Below, one piece after another: positions 6,765-11,060 of a DNA stretch of 11,060 nucleotides. The DNA comes from Pleurocapsa sp. MO_226.B13 (GTDB lineage: Bacteria > Cyanobacteriota > Cyanobacteriia > Cyanobacteriales > Xenococcaceae). Under the pieces are notes generated by a model. That model was given only the letters and a program-made list of their open reading frames with translations, was not told the origin of the DNA and did not search any database. Both the position numbers and the translations under genes were made by a program. Position 1 is the stretch's first letter, and each line of letters starts with the position of its first letter. Where the stretch lies: assembly GCA_030064795.1 (NCBI GenBank), contig JASJEI010000071.1, positions 1-11,060 of the forward strand, read 5' to 3'.

Positions 6765-6779
6765 TGATAATCATTATCA
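6765..6779. promoter_or_regulatory. Zur-type box controlling znuACB
   Basis: TGATAATCATTATCA is a perfect 7-1-7 inverted repeat, extended by one pair on each side (6764-6780). It lies 27 bases upstream of the znuA ATG. It equals the consensus described for Zur in cyanobacteria as I recall it. Fur boxes are similar, so the zinc assignment rests on the genes it serves. Confidence 0.85.
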
Positions 6780-6850
6780 TAATATCAGAGATACGATATT
6801 TTCTCGATTGTCGTCTTACTCTTGCAGCTATCAAAAATTTATGATAGAGA

Positions 6851-6865
6851 TGATAATCATTATCA
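6851..6865. promoter_or_regulatory. Zur-type box controlling the His-rich CobW GTPase
   Basis: A second perfect TGATAATCATTATCA lies 31 bases upstream of the GTPase ATG and 86 bp (centre to centre) from the znuA box. Each divergent gene therefore has its own box in the 159-bp intergenic region. Two dimers could also cooperate across the spacer. Confidence 0.85.
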
Positions 6866-6896
6866 CTTTTACTAGTTGTCACTGTAAATTCGTTTT

Positions 6897-7913
6897 ATGG
6901 ATACATCGATACAAGGCATTCCCGTTAGCATCATTACAGGATTCTTGGGTAGTGGTAAAACTACTCTACTCAACCATATTTTGACTCAACAGCAAGGATT
7001 GAAAACGGCGGTTCTAGTCAATGAGTTTGGCGAAATTGGCATTGACAACGAATTGATTATAAAGAGCGATGATGACATCGTAGAGCTAAATAATGGCTGT
7101 ATTTGCTGCACCATCAATGAAGACTTAGTTAAAACAGTCCATAAAATTTTAGAGCGAAAAGAAAAACTAGATTATTTGATTGTAGAGACTACAGGAGTAG
7201 CCGATCCTTTGCCAGTAGCCGTTACTTTTTTAAGTACGGAATTACGAGGTAAAACTCGCTTAGATTCGATTATTACTATGGTTGACTGTGATAATTTCTA
7301 TGCTGAAGCAAAACAAAATAGTACTGTCGCTTATCAGCAAATCACCTACGGGGATATTATCTTACTGAATAAAACCGATTTAGTAGAATCAGTAGAGGTA
7401 GATCGCATTGAGAAACAAATTCGCGAACATCGTGGTGATGTGAAAGTAGTCAGAACCGTAAAAGGAGAAGTTCCTCTTGCTTTAATTCTTAGTGTAGGGT
7501 TATTTGAATCAGACCATTATTTTCAAGAAGAAACAGGTCATTCTCATCATCACGAGCATCATCACGAACACGAGCATCACCACGAGCATCATCATCACGA
7601 ACACGAGCATCATCATTCAGATCATTTAGATGAGGATGGTTTTACTTCCCTATCTTTTGAAACAGAACAGCCTTTAGATGTTCGTAAATTTCAATATTTT
7701 CTGGATAACCAACTACCCGAATCAGTCTTTAGAGCTAAAGGTATTTTATGGTTCAAAGAAAGTAATGCCCGTCATATTTTTCATCTAAGTGGGAAACGTT
7801 TTGGGATTGAAGATGATGAATGGAAAGGTACGCCCAAAAATCAATTGGTTTTCATCGGACAGAATTTAGAACGAGAGAAAGTGAAAGCATTACTATACTT
7901 TACACGTTCATAA
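6897..7913 (+). CDS. COG0523/CobW family G3E GTPase with His-rich loop, zinc-chaperone type; 3' end altered by IS630
   Basis: A 338-residue G3E GTPase. Motifs: Walker A GFLGSGKTT (15-23), the metal motif NGCICC with C68, C70 and C71, ETTGVADP (97-104) and NKTD (158-161). A His/Glu-rich loop covers about 215-243, and a C-terminal CobW domain follows (about 258-332, with VFRAKGILWF and WKGTPKNQLVFIGQNL). Such proteins bind zinc and are thought to insert it into client proteins at GTP cost when zinc is scarce; the His loop may store or capture metal. It is divergent from znuA and has its own perfect Zur-type box. The last residues, YFTRS, are encoded by the end of an IS630 element. Without the element the frame would read ALLEGCVAKK and stop at 9057. 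As only about the last seven residues are replaced, the protein is probably still functional. The client enzyme is not identifiable. Confidence 0.94.
   Translation: MDTSIQGIPVSIITGFLGSGKTTLLNHILTQQQGLKTAVLVNEFGEIGIDNELIIKSDDDIVELNNGCICCTINEDLVKTVHKILERKEKLDYLIVETTGVADPLPVAVTFLSTELRGKTRLDSIITMVDCDNFYAEAKQNSTVAYQQITYGDIILLNKTDLVESVEVDRIEKQIREHRGDVKVVRTVKGEVPLALILSVGLFESDHYFQEETGHSHHHEHHHEHEHHHEHHHHEHEHHHSDHLDEDGFTSLSFETEQPLDVRKFQYFLDNQLPESVFRAKGILWFKESNARHIFHLSGKRFGIEDDEWKGTPKNQLVFIGQNLEREKVKALLYFTRS
7557..7622 (+). repeat. 33-bp-period direct repeat in the His-rich loop of the GTPase gene
   Basis: A 23-bp block occurs identically at 7557-7579 and 7590-7612, offset by 33 bp, which is 11 codons. 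The rest of the second unit is degenerate. The in-frame period shows the His-rich loop expanded by tandem duplication; loop length is expected to vary between strains. Confidence 0.8.
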
Positions 7914-7922
7914 TTTGAGTTT
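7896..7922. repeat. Left terminal inverted repeat of the IS630 element
   Basis: TACTTTACACGTTCATAATT plus seven more bases matches the reverse complement of 9005-9031 at 21 of 27 positions. It supplies the stop codon of both the GTPase gene (TAA, 7911-7913) and the transposase frame (minus strand, 7902-7900). Confidence 0.85.
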
Positions 7923-8943
7923 CCTTGAAAGTCTGAAACCGCAAAGTTAGCAAGGAATCAAGTTCCTGTTTATGCTTTAAATGAGCAGAATCTAGACAAC
8001 CAGAAATGGCTGAAGAAAACTCAGAAAAATCTTCATAATACTTGGCATATAAACATTTCTTTTTCACAAATTTCCAGAGCCTCTCAATCAAATTCAAATT
8101 GGGAGAATAAGGAGGCAAGTAGAGTAACTCTATTCCCAATTCCTCAGCTAAATTCTGGACTAATTTACACTTTTGATAACGAGCATTATCTAAGACTAAA
8201 GTAATGGGGATTGTTAACTTTAAGTCAGCTAACTTTTTCAAGAGTTCACACACTTGAGTTCCTGTAATATAACTGTCATTAGTTACCGTAACTATTTCAT
8301 GAGTGATGGCATTTAATGCCCCCAAGACATTAAATCTTTTTCGACCAGATGGAGATTTAATAAAGACTCTTTCAAAACACCAAATCATTCCTAAAAATGC
8401 ACCCATAACGCGCGTGAGCTGCATCTACAAAAAAAACTGCTCTCTTGAGTAACTTTGCTTCTTCTAGTCTCGGTTCGAGCTTTTTTTTTGATACTCTGCT
8501 TGTCGCTCTGGGTCGGCTTTAGATGGTATTTGACCTACTTTTAGACAACGCATTCCCATAGATTTAAGGAATTTTCGGACTTGGGTTGGACTGCGTTTAA
8601 TTCCTGTTAATAATTCAATGGTAGCGATCGCTTCATTAACCGTGGCGGGAGGCTTTTTTTGAAAATAAGCTTTTAGAGTTGAACGATGATTTTCAAGTTC
8701 ACTTTGAGGTCGATAGAAATTAATTTCTTTCAATTTTTCTATCCCTCCTTCTTGATAATCTCTGAGATAACTTCGTAAAGTATTAGGAGAGATTCCTACT
8801 AATTTACTAATTTGATGATGAGGTAGTTTTTGACTTTTTAACCAGAGGGCTTCCATCTTTTTCTGTACTCGCGGATGGGGATGATTAAATCGCTCATAAT
8901 AGAGAGATTGTTGCTCTTGTTCGCTAAATTCAAGGTAAATCAT
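7900..8943 (-). pseudogene. IS630-family transposase with two compensating frame changes
   Basis: The N-terminal frame (8943 to 8464, 159 residues) carries the helix-turn-helix region: KLPHHQISKLVGISPNTLRS, then RSPTQVRKFLKSMGMRC. The C-terminal frame (8424 to 7900) carries the catalytic core: VLDNARYQ with the second Asp, then LLYLPPYSPNLNLIERLWKF with the catalytic Glu. The first catalytic Asp (VFFVDAAH, codon 8425-8423) lies between them in a different frame, which reads LEPRLEEAKLLKRAVFFVDAAH. Coming from the N-terminal part, the frame changes by -1 at a run of nine A (minus strand of 8481-8489), where ten A would be in frame. It returns by +1 near 8410-8414, where GCGC stands in place of a three-base codon. 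Without recoding, translation stops at 8464. The A run could support programmed -1 slippage, as known for some IS elements, but the second shift argues for decay. It could alternatively be listed as two separate coding regions. Confidence 0.85.
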
Positions 8944-9004
8944 GCCTTAGCCTTAGCTTTACTCCTTGTTTTGACTTTTGGCTAGATTATTACTTTTGGA
9001 ACTA

Positions 9005-9031
9005 AAACGCAAGTTTTGACCGTGCGAAGTA
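9005..9031. repeat. Right terminal inverted repeat of the IS630 element
   Basis: Read on the minus strand from 9031 this is TACTTCGCACGGTCAAAACT plus seven bases, matching the left end at 21 of 27 positions. It lies 62 bases before the transposase start and is followed by the TA target copy at 9032-9033. Confidence 0.85.
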
Positions 9032-9075
9032 TAGAAGGCTGTGTTGCTAAAAAATAGTTGGGCGAGGAACTTCTA

Positions 9076-10521
9076 TCAGCTATAAACAATGCTGGTTTCC
9101 CCATTAGGGCGATCGATTAGAGTAATTCCCTTTTGTTGTAATTGTTCTCTAATACGATCGCTTTGGGCATAATCTTTTATTTTTCTGGCTTCATTACGTT
9201 GTTGAATCAATTTGGTAATTTCTGCTTCATCGAAGTTATGAGTATCTTCTGAGTTAGCTTCAGGTTCAGCTTCTAATCCTAAAATCCCTGCTAAATGAAC
9301 TAAAGTTTGCCATTGTTGTTGTAACTCTTCCATATCAGTCGCAGTTTTACCTTCATGGGTTAACAGATTTCCTTCCCGACGGAGATTTTTAGCTAGTTCA
9401 AACAAAACCGCCAATCCTCCAGGAGAGTTAAAATCATCGTCCATTGCTGCTTTAAATTGTTCTATGACAGCAGAGTCGAGTTCTTGGTTTTTCTGCCAAC
9501 CTAATCTATCGCCATATTTGTCTCCAAAGAGTAAACCTTGCTGTAGAGTCTGCCAACCATTGGTTGCCGAACTAATCGCCTCTTCAGTAAAATCCAAAGG
9601 TTTGCGGTAATGTGCCTGTAAAACAAACAACCGAATTACCATCGGATCGAGGGGACGATTTAATAACTCGCGAATGGTCGTAAAGTTCCCCAGAGACTTA
9701 GACATTTTTTCCCCATTCACCGTCACCATGCCATTATGCAGCCAATATTTAGCTAAAGGTTTACCATTGGCAGCTTCTGACTGGGCAATTTCATTTTCAT
9801 GATGGGGAAACACCAGATCGCCTCCTCCGCCATGAATATCGATGGTTTCTCCCAACAATGCCCTCACCATAGCAGAACATTCAATATGCCAACCAGGACG
9901 ACCCTCACCCCAAGGAGAATTCCAAGCAGGTTCTTCTGGTTTCGCACTTTTCCAGAGGGCAAAATCTGAAGGATGTTTTTTATTGCTGTTTACAGGATCG
10001 CTAACTGCTACCCTACCACTAGCCCCTGCTTGCATCATTGACTGGCTACGTCCAGAGAGTTTGCCATATTCGTCAAAAGCTTCTACATGAAAGTAAACGT
10101 CTCCATCGACGGCGTAAGCATAGTTTTTTTTCAGCAATATCTGAATTAATTGTTGAATTCCAGAAATATTATCGGTGACGCGAGGATATTCATCTGCATC
10201 CATAACATTTAAAGGACGGATATCTTCAAAGTAAGCTTCGATAAAACGTTCCGAGATATCTGCCATCGACTCTCCTTCCTGTTGTGCCCGCTTGAGAATC
10301 TTGTCATCGATATCGGTAAAATTCTGTACGTAGGTAACTTCATATCCCTGCCATTGCAGATAGCGACGCACCAGATCCCAGTTAATATAGGAACGGGCAT
10401 GACCTAAATGGCAATAATCGTATACGGTCACGCCACAGCAATACATAGTTACTATGCCTGGTTGAAGGGTTGTGAAGGGTTCGAGGCGACGGGTTTGGGT
10501 ATTGTAAATTTTAAGAGCCAT
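9076..10521 (-). CDS. cysS: Cysteinyl-tRNA synthetase
   Basis: A 481-residue class I aminoacyl-tRNA synthetase that charges tRNA-Cys with cysteine in the cytoplasm. The HIGH motif is HLGH (38-41) and the KMSKS loop is in [11 protein letters not shown]. The active-site zinc ligands can be recognised by comparison with the E. coli enzyme: Cys in [10 protein letters not shown] (C29), Cys in HIECSAM, then His and Glu in [27 protein letters not shown] is a strong family signature. The C-terminal part (DALR and anticodon-recognition region, from about 350, then [19 protein letters not shown]) is complete. Its ATG follows the stop of the DsrE-like gene by 3 bases, so the two are likely cotranscribed from a promoter near a Zur-like box at 10985. 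It is convergent with the ancestral GTPase gene. The enzyme needs zinc, which fits this neighbourhood. Confidence 0.97.
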   Translation of the reverse strand: MALKIYNTQTRRLEPFTTLQPGIVTMYCCGVTVYDYCHLGHARSYINWDLVRRYLQWQGYEVTYVQNFTDIDDKILKRAQQEGESMADISERFIEAYFEDIRPLNVMDADEYPRVTDNISGIQQLIQILLKKNYAYAVDGDVYFHVEAFDEYGKLSGRSQSMMQAGASGRVAVSDPVNSNKKHPSDFALWKSAKPEEPAWNSPWGEGRPGWHIECSAMVRALLGETIDIHGGGGDLVFPHHENEIAQSEAANGKPLAKYWLHNGMVTVNGEKMSKSLGNFTTIRELLNRPLDPMVIRLFVLQAHYRKPLDFTEEAISSATNGWQTLQQGLLFGDKYGDRLGWQKNQELDSAVIEQFKAAMDDDFNSPGGLAVLFELAKNLRREGNLLTHEGKTATDMEELQQQWQTLVHLAGILGLEAEPEANSEDTHNFDEAEITKLIQQRNEARKIKDYAQSDRIREQLQQKGITLIDRPNGETSIVYS

Positions 10522-10524
10522 TTT

Positions 10525-10890
10525 TTATAATGTAATGATATGGTCTGGGCTATTGCTGTCTAAAGCTTGGTATAGGTCGGGAAAACAACCTACTTGCACT
10601 CCTTCTACTGTATTTTGAGGCGTACAATTTCCTGGTTCTCCTTGAGCAAGACCTCTTTCTAAAGCACAGCGATCGCACAACATTAATAACATCCCAGAAG
10701 TTTTAGCTAGTTTAGCCAAACGTTCTCCCATTGAGTCTCCCTTTCTTAAAAGGTAAGTATTATCGTCGAAGAAAAACATTCCCACCACTTCTGCACCGTG
10801 GTTATTGTCTTCTAGTTGAGGCAAAATCATCTGACCTAGTTTGTAACTAGCTGTATGTCCTGACGTACTAAAGATATAAGCAACTTTCAT
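10525..10890 (-). CDS. DsrE-like small protein with CxxC motif, cotranscribed with cysS
   Basis: I chose the ATG at 10890, giving 121 residues beginning MKVAYIFSTSGHTASYKLGQ, because the DsrE/DsrF-like fold normally starts directly with its first strand; in-frame alternatives are ATG at 10896 and TTG at 10911. The fold is suggested by the KVAYIFST strand, the helix with the loop VVGMFFFDDNTYLL, the segment GERLAKLAKTSGMLLMLCDR, and a C-terminal VQVGCFPDLYQAL. It has four cysteines, C72 and C75 forming CDRC, then C89 and C102, a set that could act in thiol or sulfur relay or bind a metal. The related DsrE family moves sulfur as persulfide, but catalytic equivalence is not shown. A 3-base gap to cysS implies one transcript. 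The substrate is unknown. The fold call is fairly confident, the function is not. Confidence 0.8.
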   Translation of the reverse strand: MKVAYIFSTSGHTASYKLGQMILPQLEDNNHGAEVVGMFFFDDNTYLLRKGDSMGERLAKLAKTSGMLLMLCDRCALERGLAQGEPGNCTPQNTVEGVQVGCFPDLYQALDSNSPDHIITL

Positions 10891-10984
10891 AGTCATAAAT
10901 TCAATTGACAATGTTCAATGGAAATAATACCAATTCTCTAAAATGACGAGTCATATTTTTAAGTTAGTTCGTCTCTACAGGATT

Positions 10985-10999
10985 GGATAATGATTATCA
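10985..10999. promoter_or_regulatory. Zur-type box upstream of the DsrE-like gene and cysS
   Basis: GGATAATGATTATCA matches TGATAATNATTATCA except for the outermost base; the inner 6-1-6 inverted repeat is perfect. It lies about 95 bases upstream of the DsrE-like ATG. A divergent gene starting to the right of the window is an alternative target. No coding frame is convincing in 10891-11060. A small palindrome, ATGAC-GA-GTCAT (10943-10954), also lies in this region. Confidence 0.7.
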
Positions 11000-11060
11000 T
11001 TTTATCTCGTTCTGAAACATCTGAGAACAAGGATTTTAAGATTTCCTCAAAAACTAGATT

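Larger units (their letters stand above)
7896..9031 (-). mobile_element. IS630-family insertion sequence, complete but with a frame-disrupted transposase
   Basis: The element is 1136 bp, normal for IS630, and encodes a DDE transposase on the minus strand. Both ends start TACTT and form a 27-bp terminal inverted repeat with 21 matches. A TA dinucleotide flanks each end (7894-7895 and 9032-9033), the TA target duplication of the IS630/Tc1 group. Because the tips themselves begin with TA, the exact boundary could shift by two bases. Removing the element plus one TA restores an open CobW C-terminus (ALLEGCVAKK, stop at 9055-9057), which independently supports these boundaries. It sits in the 3' end of the GTPase gene, 19 bases before the ancestral stop codon region that faces cysS. 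Confidence 0.9.

Noticed and set aside
9031..9075. Inverted repeat ATAGAAG/CTTCTAT as a shared terminator of the GTPase gene and cysS
   Set aside because: The 7-bp AT-rich arms are separated by 31 bases and lack a proper T tract; probably chance.
10943..10954. Palindrome ATGAC-GA-GTCAT as an additional operator
   Set aside because: Only five base pairs per arm, no second copy, and no link to a known regulator; mentioned only as a note.

Overview
The window looks like chromosomal DNA of a cyanobacterium. About a dozen copies of the octamer GCGATCGC (the HIP1 palindrome) are scattered through it, base composition is AT-rich, Shine-Dalgarno sequences are mostly weak, and several genes are of cyanobacterial type. 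The genus cannot be fixed from the sequence; a filamentous or Pleurocapsa-like lineage is only a guess. I see no rRNA, tRNA or CRISPR array.

The dominant theme is zinc homeostasis. In the middle lies a complete high-affinity zinc uptake operon on the minus strand: znuA (lipoprotein binding protein), znuC (ATPase) and znuB (permease). It is divergent from a COG0523/CobW-type G3E GTPase with a GCICC metal motif and a long His-rich loop (6897-7913, plus). A second, paralogous COG0523 GTPase runs off the left edge (504 to 1, minus). Inverted repeats of the 7-1-7 Zur/Fur type (consensus TGATAATNATTATCA) precede both GTPases and znuA. Another lies upstream of a DsrE-like gene and cysS, cysteinyl-tRNA synthetase, itself a zinc enzyme (10985-10999). 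The likely picture is one Zur-controlled neighbourhood: import of zinc, allocation of scarce zinc by GTPase chaperones, and possibly support of a zinc-dependent aminoacyl-tRNA synthetase.

Between the left GTPase and znuB is an unrelated accessory stretch. It holds a short-chain dehydrogenase (834-1550, with a terminator), a convergent AraC-type regulator (1740-2633), a gene-poor gap, a VapBC-like toxin-antitoxin pair (3043-3747), and a decayed small gene resembling DUF1830 (3796-4070). The toxin gene is broken by a 56-bp hairpin insertion whose exact removal restores a 128-residue PIN protein. The DUF1830-like gene has lost its ATG (now ATA) and one base of an A run.

At the right, a 1136-bp IS630-family element sits in the last codons of the His-rich GTPase gene. 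Its terminal inverted repeats and TA target duplication are visible. Virtual excision restores the original C-terminus and stop just before the convergent cysS. The transposase frame carries two compensating frame changes, so the element is probably inactive unless recoding occurs. The right end (10891-11060) holds only regulatory sequence.
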